A stretch of 41,179 nucleotides of DNA from Plantactinospora alkalitolerans (GTDB lineage Bacteria > Actinomycetota > Actinomycetes > Mycobacteriales > Micromonosporaceae). The DNA lies in assembly GCF_015690345.1 (NCBI RefSeq), contig NZ_JADPUN010000104.1:1-41179 (forward strand), written 5' to 3'. Under the pieces are notes generated by a model. It was not told where the DNA came from. It did not search any database and was given only the letters and a program-made list of their open reading frames with translations. The position numbers and the translations under genes were made by a program. Below, piece by piece: positions 23,869 to 30,880 of the stretch. How positions within the stretch are numbered: the first letter of the stretch is position 1; each line of letters opens with the position of its first letter.

Positions 23869-25164
23869 TCAGCGGAGCAGACCGGCGTCGCGGACCGCGC
23901 GCAGCGACGGCTTGACCCGGTACGTCGGCCCGACCTCGGCCGCCACCGCATCGAGGGTCTTGAGTCCCTCGCCGGTGTTGTAGACGACCGTCTCGGCATC
24001 GGGATCCAGCCGGCCGCTCGCCACCAGCTTGCCCAGTACGGCCACGGTGACGCCGCCCGCCGTCTCGGCGAACACTCCGGTGGTCCGGGCCAACTGTCGG
24101 ATCCCCGACCGGATCTCGTCGTCGTCGGCGTAGTCCATCCAGCCCCCCGTCCGGCGTACCGCCTCCAGGGCGTACAGGCCGGCGGCCGGGTCACCGATGT
24201 TCAGCGACTTCGCGATGCCGGTCGGTCGGACCGGGTTGATCACGTCGGTGCCGGCGTGCAGGGCCGTGGCGATCGGGTTGCAGCCCGCCGACTGGGCGCC
24301 GAAGACCTTCCAGCCGTTGGCCGGGGCCTCGACCAGACCGATCTCGACCAGCTCGCTGAACGCCTTGTCGATCTTGGTGAGCAGCTCACCGCTGGCCATC
24401 GGGATGACCACCTGCTCCGGAATCCGCCAACCCAACTGCTCGGCGACCTCGTACCCGAGGGTCTTGGAACCCTCCGCATAGTACGGCCGGACGTTGACGT
24501 TGACGAACGCGGTGTCCTCGAACTCGTCGGTCTCCACCAGTTCGCCGCAGAGCCGGTTCACGTCGTCGTACGAGCCGTCGATCGCGACCACGTCCCCGCC
24601 GTACACGGCGGTGGTGATCACCTTGCCGAGTTCCAGGTCACCGGGAATGAAGACGATCGACGGGACCCCGGCCCGGGCCGCGTGCGCGGCGACCGAGTTC
24701 GCCAGGTTGCCGGTCGAGGCGCAGGCGAACCGGGTGAAGCCGAGCCCCCGGGCGGCGGTCAACGCGACCGAGACCACCCGATCCTTGAACGAGTGGGTCG
24801 GGTTGGCGCTGTCGTCCTTGACCCAGAGCGGCGCCCGGATGCCCAGCTCGGCGGCGAGGCCGGCGGCCGGAATCAGCGGGGTGAGGCCGGGGTCGAGCGT
24901 GACCCGGGTGGCCGGGTCCTGGCCGGTCGGCAGCAGCGCGGCGTACCGCCACAGGTTCTGCGGACCGGCCTCGATCTCGGCCCGGGTGACCCGGGCCAGT
25001 GCCTCGGTGTCGTAGCCGACCTCCAGCGGGCCGAAACACTCGAAACAGGCATGCTGGGCGACGAGGGGGTACTCGGATCCGCAGCCGCGACAGACCAGGG
25101 CGCGGGCGGGGCTGGGGATGATTCCGGTGTTCTGGCTGGGGGTCGCGTCGATGATCGACGTCAT
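23869..25164 (-). CDS. Threonine synthase-like PLP enzyme, probable MetM-type homocysteine synthase
   Basis: A 431-residue fold-type II PLP enzyme. A Zn-ribbon (C25, C28, C40, C43 in CRGCGSEYP...ACFECFGPLE) precedes the catalytic domain with K127 in NPTHSFKDR, STGNLANSVAAHAARAG and NVNVRPYYAEGSKTLGYE, and the 3' segment TAGGVTVAVLGKLVASG. Annotation pipelines call this threonine synthase. From memory it resembles the Streptomyces enzyme MetM, which converts O-phosphohomoserine to homocysteine with the thiocarboxylated carrier MetO. An S-box (SAM-I) riboswitch directly in front, which lowers expression when SAM is plentiful, fits methionine synthesis better than threonine synthesis. The start ATG follows GAGAGGA by about 11 nt. 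Function as ordinary ThrC remains possible. Confidence 0.85.
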   Translation of the reverse strand: MTSIIDATPSQNTGIIPSPARALVCRGCGSEYPLVAQHACFECFGPLEVGYDTEALARVTRAEIEAGPQNLWRYAALLPTGQDPATRVTLDPGLTPLIPAAGLAAELGIRAPLWVKDDSANPTHSFKDRVVSVALTAARGLGFTRFACASTGNLANSVAAHAARAGVPSIVFIPGDLELGKVITTAVYGGDVVAIDGSYDDVNRLCGELVETDEFEDTAFVNVNVRPYYAEGSKTLGYEVAEQLGWRIPEQVVIPMASGELLTKIDKAFSELVEIGLVEAPANGWKVFGAQSAGCNPIATALHAGTDVINPVRPTGIAKSLNIGDPAAGLYALEAVRRTGGWMDYADDDEIRSGIRQLARTTGVFAETAGGVTVAVLGKLVASGRLDPDAETVVYNTGEGLKTLDAVAAEVGPTYRVKPSLRAVRDAGLLR

Positions 25165-25179
25165 GGCGATGGCCGTCCT

Positions 25180-25292
25180 CTCATCTTTCCCGGGACCGCA
25201 CGGCGCGGCGGGGACGGATTTGGCACCTGCTCCGCGGGTGGAGTGGTTGCCGGGGCGTCATCGGGCCGTATCCCTCAGCCCCTCTGGATGAG
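25180..25292 (-). promoter_or_regulatory. SAM-I (S-box) riboswitch
   Basis: On the minus strand the S-box landmarks occur in order: CTCATCCAGAGGGGCTGAGGG, ACGGCCCGATGACGCC, CCGGCAACC, AGGTGCCAAATCC and GAAAGATGAG. The outer CTCATC (25292-25287) and GATGAG (25185-25180) form P1. The 3' strand of P1 overlaps the GAGAGGA ribosome site (25182-25176), so SAM-stabilised P1 should hide it. No terminator hairpin is needed. Confidence 0.93.
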
Positions 25293-25325
25293 GTATTAAG
25301 TTGTCCGGTCAGTCTACGGGTCCGG

Positions 25326-26420
25326 CTATCCCGCTGTCCCGGCCACTCGCCCGCTGTGACCTAAATCCCGACCGGTGTCCCGACCGTCACCGCGCAGTCG
25401 CCAGCACGCGCCGCCGACCAGCGCGAGCGTGATCACGCTGATCGCGAGGTCGCCGACCAGCGCCTCCGTCGGGGACGCCGGGGCGTAGTTCGGCACCAGG
25501 TAGGCGCCGGCCGCCGCCGCGATCAGGTAGGCCGACCAGGCGGCCAGGGCGTGCCGCTGCCCCCAGCCGGTACGTCGGGACCAGACGACGATCACCGTCG
25601 CCGCCGACCCGACCGTCACCGCCTGCACCCCGAGGCCGAGCCAACCCGGCACCAGGTCCACGCTGACGAACGCACCGAACACCAGCAGGCCGGCCCAGAT
25701 CGGATGCGGCGCGCGGGCGGGTACCGGCCGGGGATGACGCCGCCACCTCGGCAGCATGGCCGTGCCGACGAGCGCGACCACCAGCAGCAGCACGAAGGCG
25801 ACCTGGACCGGGGCGGCCTGGAAGCCCTTCCGGCCGTCCTCGGCGTCCGCGAAGATCAGCAGGCTGCCGAGCAGGTAGAGGAGGGCGGCGACGACCAGGC
25901 CGGGACGGCCGAGCCACGGCTGCCGGCGTCGGCCGGGGGCCAGGAACGACTCGACGATCACGATCGGTACGCAGATGCTCAGCGCGATGTGGCCGCCGAC
26001 GTAGCCGAACGCCTGCTGGGCACTGAACCCGAGCCCCGGCACCCAGGTCGCGCTCGCGGCGGTGCCGAGTTCGGCGAACTCCGTGTCGTCGAGGAAGTTC
26101 CGGTTGAACAGCGCCTGGTCGACCAGCCCGGCCTGGATCAGCCCGAACGCGGCGGCGAGCAGGACGATCACCGGCCAACCTCCACCGGTACGCCGGGCGG
26201 TCTCCCGGATGAGCAGCGCGGCCCCGCCGTACAGGGGGCCGAGGAAGATCACGACCAGCAGGTAGTCGTTGGCGGTGAACCCGCCCCAGGAGACCTCGCC
26301 GGCCCACGGGGCGAGAAGGAAGAGCGCGACGACCGGCCCGATCCGGCGCCGCCAGGGCAGGCCGGAGCCCGTGGCGGGTACCGCGGGGTCGGGTGTCGGG
26401 GACGTGGGGGCGACGGGCAT
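25326..26420 (-). CDS. Polytopic membrane protein of unknown function
   Basis: A 364-residue protein with a short Pro-rich N-terminus and about ten membrane helices, including IGPVVALFLLAPWAGEVSWG, LLVVIFLGPLYGGAALLIRE, HIALSICVPIVIVESFLAPG, VAFVLLLVVALVGTAML and VTVGSAATVIVVWSR. The motifs FLLAPWAGEVSWGG and FLGPLYGGAALLIRE recur in an uncharacterised actinobacterial family, but I cannot name a function. The ATG at 26420 is well supported by GAGAGGA 6 nt upstream; longer in-frame starts are not. A hairpin and an operator-like dyad separate it from the next upstream gene, so it is probably its own transcription unit. Confidence 0.78.
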   Translation of the reverse strand: MPVAPTSPTPDPAVPATGSGLPWRRRIGPVVALFLLAPWAGEVSWGGFTANDYLLVVIFLGPLYGGAALLIRETARRTGGGWPVIVLLAAAFGLIQAGLVDQALFNRNFLDDTEFAELGTAASATWVPGLGFSAQQAFGYVGGHIALSICVPIVIVESFLAPGRRRQPWLGRPGLVVAALLYLLGSLLIFADAEDGRKGFQAAPVQVAFVLLLVVALVGTAMLPRWRRHPRPVPARAPHPIWAGLLVFGAFVSVDLVPGWLGLGVQAVTVGSAATVIVVWSRRTGWGQRHALAAWSAYLIAAAAGAYLVPNYAPASPTEALVGDLAISVITLALVGGACWRLRGDGRDTGRDLGHSGRVAGTAG

Positions 26421-26468
26421 CGGTGGTCCTCTCCGGACGGTGACATGGCCGGCCGGACGCGACGGTCG

Positions 26469-26491
26469 GTACGGAGCAGTGATCTCCGTAC
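26469..26491. promoter_or_regulatory. Operator-like dyad upstream of the membrane protein gene
   Basis: GTACGGAG (26469-26476) and CTCCGTAC (26484-26491) are perfect 8-bp arms with a 7-bp spacer, 49-71 bp upstream of the ATG at 26420. The layout fits a dimeric repressor site or a leader hairpin. Confidence 0.45.
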
Positions 26492-26588
26492 GCCGCCGCC
26501 GGTCCGGCACACCGACACACTCCCGCCCCGGTCGACCCGTCGGTAACGGTCATCGGTCGACTCCGGCCCGACCAAGGTCGATGCCTTT

Positions 26589-26609
26589 GGTAGCCCTCCG
26601 GGCGCTACC
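26589..26609 (-). terminator. Hairpin terminator containing a stop codon
   Basis: GGTAGC and GCTACC (26589-26594 with 26604-26609) form a stem extended by GCCC/GGG with one bulge. The upstream gene's stop TAG (26607-26605) is part of the stem. Confidence 0.55.
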
Positions 26610-27621
26610 GCCCCACCGGTGCGGCGACCGGCGTCTGCGGGAACCTCCCGGGTACGCAGAACGGCAGGGTCCGACGCTGGTACGAAACGGCCGCGACGGC
26701 GAGTGCCCAGCCGTACCCGCCGAACGCCAGCGGAGCCGCCACGCCGAGCAGTCCCCGAACGCCGTCCCAGTGCCAGTCGAGGACACCGGCGGCGATCAGC
26801 ACCAGCGCGCCGGTGCCGTACAGGGCGAGGGTCGGTGCGACCAGCCAGACCGGGGTGAGCGGCAGGAAGCGGGGTACCCGTCGACCCGCCAGCCACAGCG
26901 TCCAGCGCGGGAAGACCATCCCCCACGGCCGGACCAGACCGGCGAGCAGGAACACGGCGAGTCCGATGCCGGCCCAGAAGGCCACGGCCGCGTACCAGGT
27001 CGGCCGGTAGCCGTTCCCCTCGATCCCGGGAACGCCGAACGCGCCGAGGGTGTGCAGGCTGGCATAGGGCAGCCACGCGACGGAGCCGACGTAGGCGATC
27101 CGGCGTACCACCGTCGGCGCCGGATGCGGTGCGGGATGCCGCCGGTCCACCAGGCCCGGCGGATGCGCCCGGCCGCACCGCGGGCAGCCGCCGGACGTAC
27201 GGCGGCGCCACCGGATGGCGGCGGCGGCGAAGAGCGCCGCGACGGTGGCCAGCCCCAGCCGCTGGGCGAACGTCAGCCAGTCGCTGTTTCCGTCCGGATC
27301 GTGGACGGAGCCGGTCAGGACCAGTTCGATCAGGTTGAGCAGCACCATCGCGCTACCCGGCAGGATCAGCCCCGCCACCGTCCAGAGGCCGACGGTCAGC
27401 ACCGGGGCCGAAATCCGCCGCCCCCACGGTCGTACCGTGGCGGCCGCCAGCGCCGACCCGACGAGCAGGATCCCCGCGCCCGGCGCGGCGAGGCCCGGCA
27501 GGCCGACCAGGGAGTGCCGCCCGGTCAGCACGGCGACCAGCAGCACGACGCCGTACCCGCAGGCCGCACCGCTCGCCGCGTAACCCGTCCACTCCGGCCT
27601 GCGCCGCCACCATGGTGTCAT
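26605..27621 (-). CDS. Polytopic membrane protein with CxxC motif, unknown function
   Basis: A 338-residue protein with about eight membrane helices, including YAASGAACGYGVVLLVAVLTG, GAGILLVGSALAAATV, FWAGIGLAVFLLAGLV and VAPLAFGGYGWALAVAAVSY. A cytosolic loop contains CPRCGRAHPPG, a possible metal-binding pair. The segment TVRPWGRRIS is echoed by LVRPWGMVFPRW in the second half, suggesting an internal duplication. I do not recognise the family. The ATG at 27621 follows GAGGG by 7 nt. It is divergent from the dienelactone hydrolase gene, with an operator-like dyad between them. Confidence 0.78.
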   Translation of the reverse strand: MTPWWRRRPEWTGYAASGAACGYGVVLLVAVLTGRHSLVGLPGLAAPGAGILLVGSALAAATVRPWGRRISAPVLTVGLWTVAGLILPGSAMVLLNLIELVLTGSVHDPDGNSDWLTFAQRLGLATVAALFAAAAIRWRRRTSGGCPRCGRAHPPGLVDRRHPAPHPAPTVVRRIAYVGSVAWLPYASLHTLGAFGVPGIEGNGYRPTWYAAVAFWAGIGLAVFLLAGLVRPWGMVFPRWTLWLAGRRVPRFLPLTPVWLVAPTLALYGTGALVLIAAGVLDWHWDGVRGLLGVAAPLAFGGYGWALAVAAVSYQRRTLPFCVPGRFPQTPVAAPVGR

Positions 27622-27720
27622 GCCGTCACCCTCGTCGGCGGGGCCCGACGACACCTCCCGCGCCGGAGGGAGGCACCTCCCCGGCCGGGGTGAGATCGCC
27701 GTCGGGGTCCGGCACCCGCC

Positions 27721-27752
27721 GCGTGATCGTTGCCCTAGGCTAACGATCACGC
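27721..27752. promoter_or_regulatory. Large operator-like palindrome between divergent genes
   Basis: GCGTGATCGTT (27721-27731) and AACGATCACGC (27742-27752) are perfect 11-bp arms around GCCCTAGGCT. The arms have the size and symmetry of TetR-family operators. TAGGCT within the spacer could be a -10 box for the plus-strand hydrolase gene. No regulator gene is adjacent. Confidence 0.65.
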
Positions 27753-27810
27753 CGGACCGGTCCGGACCGCCGACGACTCCGCGCCGACCCGGGCCTACGA
27801 AGACCACCAC

Positions 27811-27850
27811 GCCGGCGGGAACAGACGGGAGCCGGCGGGAACAGACGGGA
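27811..27850 (+). repeat. 20-bp tandem duplication of the ribosome-site region
   Basis: GCCGGCGGGAACAGACGGGA occurs twice back to back immediately before the hydrolase ATG (27853). Each copy ends in the GGGA that can serve as ribosome site. The first codons also carry a 12-bp repeat (GACGCGATGCAG) giving QDAMQDAMQ. Confidence 0.9.
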
Positions 27851-27852
27851 GC

Positions 27853-28614
27853 ATGACGTTGCAGGACGCGATGCAGGACGCGATGCAGGCCGGAACGGTC
27901 CGGATCACCGGGGCGGGCGGCGACGAGATCGAGGCGTACCTCGCCCAGCCGCTCGACGCGGCGCCGCGCGGCGGGGTGGTGGTGATCCACCACATGCCCG
28001 GCTACGACGAAGCGACAAAGGAGATCACCCGGCGGCTGGCCAGCTACGGGTTCGCCGCGATCTGCCCCAACCTCTACAGCCGGGAGGCGCCGGGCGCCAG
28101 CCCCGACGACGCGGCGGCGACGGCGCGGGCCGCCGGTGGCGTACCCGACGACCGGCTGGTCGGCGACGTCGGCGGCGCGGCCGATCACCTGCGCGGGCTG
28201 CCCAACTCGAACGGCAAGGTCGGCGTGATCGGCTACTGCTCCGGTGGACGCCAGGCGTTCCTGGTCGCCTGCCGGCTGCCGCTGGACGCCGCCGTCGACT
28301 GCTACGGCGCGTTCGTGGTCGGCAACCCGCCGGAGAGCTTCCCGCTGGCCGTGACGCCGCTGCTGGACCAGGCCGGCACGCTCTCCTGCCCGCTGCTCGG
28401 CATGTTCGGCGCGGAGGACCAGTACCCGTCCCCGGCGCAGGTGGAAGAGTTGGCCGGCGAGCTGACCCGACTGGGCAAGCCGCACGAGTTCCACACCTAC
28501 CCCGACGCCGGACACGGGTTCTTCGCCGTGGACCGGCCCAGCTACCGGCCGCTCGCCGCGACCGAGGGCTGGCAGCGGGTCCGCGAGTTCTTCGACCGTC
28601 AGCTCGGTGCCTGA
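27853..28614 (+). CDS. Dienelactone hydrolase family protein
   Basis: A 253-residue alpha/beta hydrolase of usual DLH length. The Cys nucleophile is C129 in GVIGYCSGGRQ, the acid is D189 in GAEDQYPS and the base is H221 in DAGHGFFAVDRPSY, giving the Cys-Asp-His triad typical of the family. The oxyanion region HHMPGYDEATKEITRRLA is also characteristic. Relatives hydrolyse dienelactone in chloroaromatic breakdown, but many act on other esters or lactones and no aromatic pathway genes are adjacent. The ATG at 27853 has GGGA 2-5 nt upstream within a duplicated 20-mer; in-frame ATGs at codons 7 and 11 are alternatives. Confidence 0.9.
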   Translation: MTLQDAMQDAMQAGTVRITGAGGDEIEAYLAQPLDAAPRGGVVVIHHMPGYDEATKEITRRLASYGFAAICPNLYSREAPGASPDDAAATARAAGGVPDDRLVGDVGGAADHLRGLPNSNGKVGVIGYCSGGRQAFLVACRLPLDAAVDCYGAFVVGNPPESFPLAVTPLLDQAGTLSCPLLGMFGAEDQYPSPAQVEELAGELTRLGKPHEFHTYPDAGHGFFAVDRPSYRPLAATEGWQRVREFFDRQLGA

Positions 28615-28649
28615 TCCCGACCGCCCGCGACCAGCCCGAGGAGGCCGGC

Positions 28650-28928
28650 ATGTGCACGTACGTCACCGTGAAGCGTGAGGTCGAGGGAAGTGGCAAGGGT
28701 GCTGGCGGCTGGTTCCCGGTCAGCCAGACCACCGTCTACGTCGACCATCCGACGCACGCACCGTACGCCCACACCCTCAACATCGACTTCCTGAATCCCG
28801 CTGCCGGGCCGGCGGCCCGGGTCGCGGTCGAGCTGACCGAGGAGTCGGCACTCGCCCTGATCGAGGCGATCCAGGGGGCACTCGCCGCCGCTCCGGCCGG
28901 AATGGCCAGCCGCGACCAGAAGGTCTGA
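28650..28928 (+). CDS. Small conserved actinobacterial protein (possibly the DUF6295 family)
   Basis: A 92-residue protein starting MCTYVTVKREVEGSGKGAGG and containing WFPVSQTTVYVDHPTHAPYA and HTLNIDFLNP. It has no signal peptide or membrane segment. The strong ribosome site GAGGAGG is 5 nt before the ATG. It lies 35 bp behind the dienelactone hydrolase, probably in the same operon. The conserved His and Asp residues in VYVDHPTHAP and HTLNIDF could be catalytic or metal-binding, but no function is known to me. The family name is from memory and tentative. Confidence 0.8.
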   Translation: MCTYVTVKREVEGSGKGAGGWFPVSQTTVYVDHPTHAPYAHTLNIDFLNPAAGPAARVAVELTEESALALIEAIQGALAAAPAGMASRDQKV

Positions 28929-28950
28929 CCGCGGCTGCGGAGGACAGGGC

Positions 28951-29035
28951 CACGCCACGCCACGCCACGCCGGCTCCGCAGTCGTCGTGTCGGTCCCGAT
29001 CGATCCCGCAGCCGTCGTGTCGGTGCGATCACGCG
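28951..29035. repeat. Tandem repeats beside the aldo/keto reductase stop codon
   Basis: CACGC is repeated four times at 28951-28970. A ~24-bp segment (CCGCAGTCGTCGTGTCGGT...) at 28976 recurs at 29006 with one substitution and one indel. The second copy runs into the reductase stop codon (29031-29029, minus strand). Confidence 0.75.
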
Positions 29036-29925
29036 CTGTCGTCGTCGGTCCGGTCCAGCCGGGCGAGGTCGTCCTCCGACAACTCCAGCGCACCGGCGGC
29101 CAGGTTGGCGACCAGGTGGTCCGGGTTGCCCGTGCCCGGGATGGCCAGCACGTGCGGCCCGCGCCGCAGTGTCCAGGCGAGTCGCACCTGCGCGACGCTC
29201 ACCCCGTGGGCGCTGGCGACGGCGCGGACGTCGTCACGCTCCGCCCCGCTCGGGCCCGCCTCGCGGCCGGCACCGGCGATCGCGAAGAACGGCACGAAGG
29301 CGACGCCCTGCTCACCGCAGGTACGCAGCAGGTCGTCGGTGCCGCGTCGGTAGTTGACGCCGTACGGGTTCTGCACGCAGACCACCGGCGCGATGGCCTG
29401 GGCCTCGGCCAGGTGCTCCGGCCGGACGTTCGAGATGCCCAGGTGCCGGATCAGACCGGCGTCCCGCAACTGCGCCAGTACGCCGAACCGCTCGGCGATC
29501 GGATCGGGCCCGTGCACCCGCAGGTTCACCAGGTCGAGGTGGTCCCGCCCGAGCTGGCGCAGGTTCTCCTCGACCTGGCCGCGTAGCTGCTCCGGCCTGG
29601 CCAGTGGCAACCAGGTGCCGGACGGGTCACGGCCCGGCCCGACCTTCGTGGCGATGACCAACCCTTCCGGGTACGGCGACAACGCCCGGTTGATCAGCTC
29701 GTTGGCCGACCGCAGGGGCGAGAAGTAGAACGCGGCCGTGTCGATGTGGTTCACCCCGAGCTCGACCGCGAGCCGGAGCACCTTGATCGCCCGGTCCCGG
29801 TCGCTCGGGCTGCCGTCGGCGTTCTGGGTCAGCCGCATCGCACCGAAGCCGAGCCGGTTGACCGGCAGATCGCCGAGTGTCCAGGTGCCCGCGGACGCGG
29901 CCGGGAGCAGCTCCGGAGTGGTCAT
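29029..29925 (-). CDS. Aldo/keto reductase
   Basis: A 298-residue TIM-barrel NADPH oxidoreductase. Candidate tetrad residues are D62 in HIDTAAFYF, Y67, K94 in IATKVGPGRD and H138 in LRVHGPDP. The C-terminal cofactor segment AIPGTGNPDHLVANL is also typical. It belongs to the open-ended AKR groups that reduce aldehydes and ketones; the physiological substrate is not predictable. The ribosome site GAGGGAGA lies 8 nt before the ATG. It is 61 bp downstream of the ABC permease gene on the same strand and may be read through from it. Confidence 0.92.
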   Translation of the reverse strand: MTTPELLPAASAGTWTLGDLPVNRLGFGAMRLTQNADGSPSDRDRAIKVLRLAVELGVNHIDTAAFYFSPLRSANELINRALSPYPEGLVIATKVGPGRDPSGTWLPLARPEQLRGQVEENLRQLGRDHLDLVNLRVHGPDPIAERFGVLAQLRDAGLIRHLGISNVRPEHLAEAQAIAPVVCVQNPYGVNYRRGTDDLLRTCGEQGVAFVPFFAIAGAGREAGPSGAERDDVRAVASAHGVSVAQVRLAWTLRRGPHVLAIPGTGNPDHLVANLAAGALELSEDDLARLDRTDDDSA

Positions 29926-29986
29926 TGCGAGAATCTCCCTCTTCGCTGGCGTACTGGTCGGCCCGCCGTACCAGGCCGGGATCCGT

Positions 29987-30880
29987 TCAGGAGACGACGT
30001 CCTTGCGGGTGAAGCGCCAGAAGGCGAGGCTCCAGAAGACGGTGGCGTAGCAGATCGCCGAGATCGCACCCTTGACGATGTCGTCGGTCTGCACCGGGGT
30101 CGACAGCAGGCCCAGCCAGGCCTGGCTGTAGTGGGTCGGCAGGAAGTCCCGGAGCACCCCGAGCGCGGTGATCTGGTCGAGGATGCTGGACAGGATCCAG
30201 AGCAGCACCGCCCCGCCGACCGCGCCCAGCGCCGCGTCCGTGGTCACCGAGAGCAGGAACGCCAGCCCGGCGACCACCAGCAGTACGACGGCCAGGTAGC
30301 CGAGGATGCCGAGCAGCCGTAGCAGACCCTCCCCGGCCGGGATCTGGGCCGCCACCGTGCTACTCAGCGGCTCCCAGCCGTACCGGAGGGTGCCGGCGAG
30401 CATGGCGGTGCCGGCGATCAGCAGCAGGGCCAGCAGCGAGTACGCCAGCGCGACCACCAGCTTCACCGTCAGCAGCCGGGCCCGGGGCACCGGGACGGCC
30501 AGCAGGTAACGCAGGCTTCCCCAGCTCGCCTCGCTCGCCACCGTGTCACCGCAGAACAGTGCCACCACGACGACCAGCAGGAACGACGACGAGACGAGCA
30601 GGGAGAAGAGGGTGAAGTTGAGCCCGCCGGTGGTGGCCAGCTCGATGAGGCTGCCGAACTCGCCCCCGCCGTTGTCGTCGTCCCCGGAGCCCTCGAACTG
30701 GAAGGCGACCAGGATGACCAACGGCAGCAGCACCATGAACCCCAGCGCGAGCTGGGTACGCCGCCGCGAGGCCTGCCGGCGCCACTCGGCGGCGATCGCG
30801 AGCGTGGCTCCGGGCCGGTAGCCGGCGGCGCCACCCGCCGCGTCCGGCGTACCCGCTGGTCTGGTCTCCGTCGTCGTCAT
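29987..30880 (-). CDS. ABC-2 type transporter permease
   Basis: A 297-residue membrane protein with six helices: LALGFMVLLPLVILVAFQ, LFSLLVSSSFLLVVVVALF, LVVALAYSLLALLLIAGTAM, ILGYLAVVLLVVAGLAFLL, GAVGGAVLLWILSSILDQ and a last helix near residue 275. The loop GDTVASEASWGSLRYLLAVP is the conserved coupling region of ABC-2 permeases. The ATG overlaps the stop of the upstream ATPase fusion (TGATG), so the two are translationally coupled and should form one transporter. The cargo is unknown. Confidence 0.9.
   Translation of the reverse strand: MTTTETRPAGTPDAAGGAAGYRPGATLAIAAEWRRQASRRRTQLALGFMVLLPLVILVAFQFEGSGDDDNGGGEFGSLIELATTGGLNFTLFSLLVSSSFLLVVVVALFCGDTVASEASWGSLRYLLAVPVPRARLLTVKLVVALAYSLLALLLIAGTAMLAGTLRYGWEPLSSTVAAQIPAGEGLLRLLGILGYLAVVLLVVAGLAFLLSVTTDAALGAVGGAVLLWILSSILDQITALGVLRDFLPTHYSQAWLGLLSTPVQTDDIVKGAISAICYATVFWSLAFWRFTRKDVVS

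Noticed and set aside
23691..23915. A 74-codon plus-strand frame in the intergenic region
   Set aside because: It has no ribosome site and an Arg/Ala-rich composition, and it overlaps the 3' end of the threonine-synthase-like gene.
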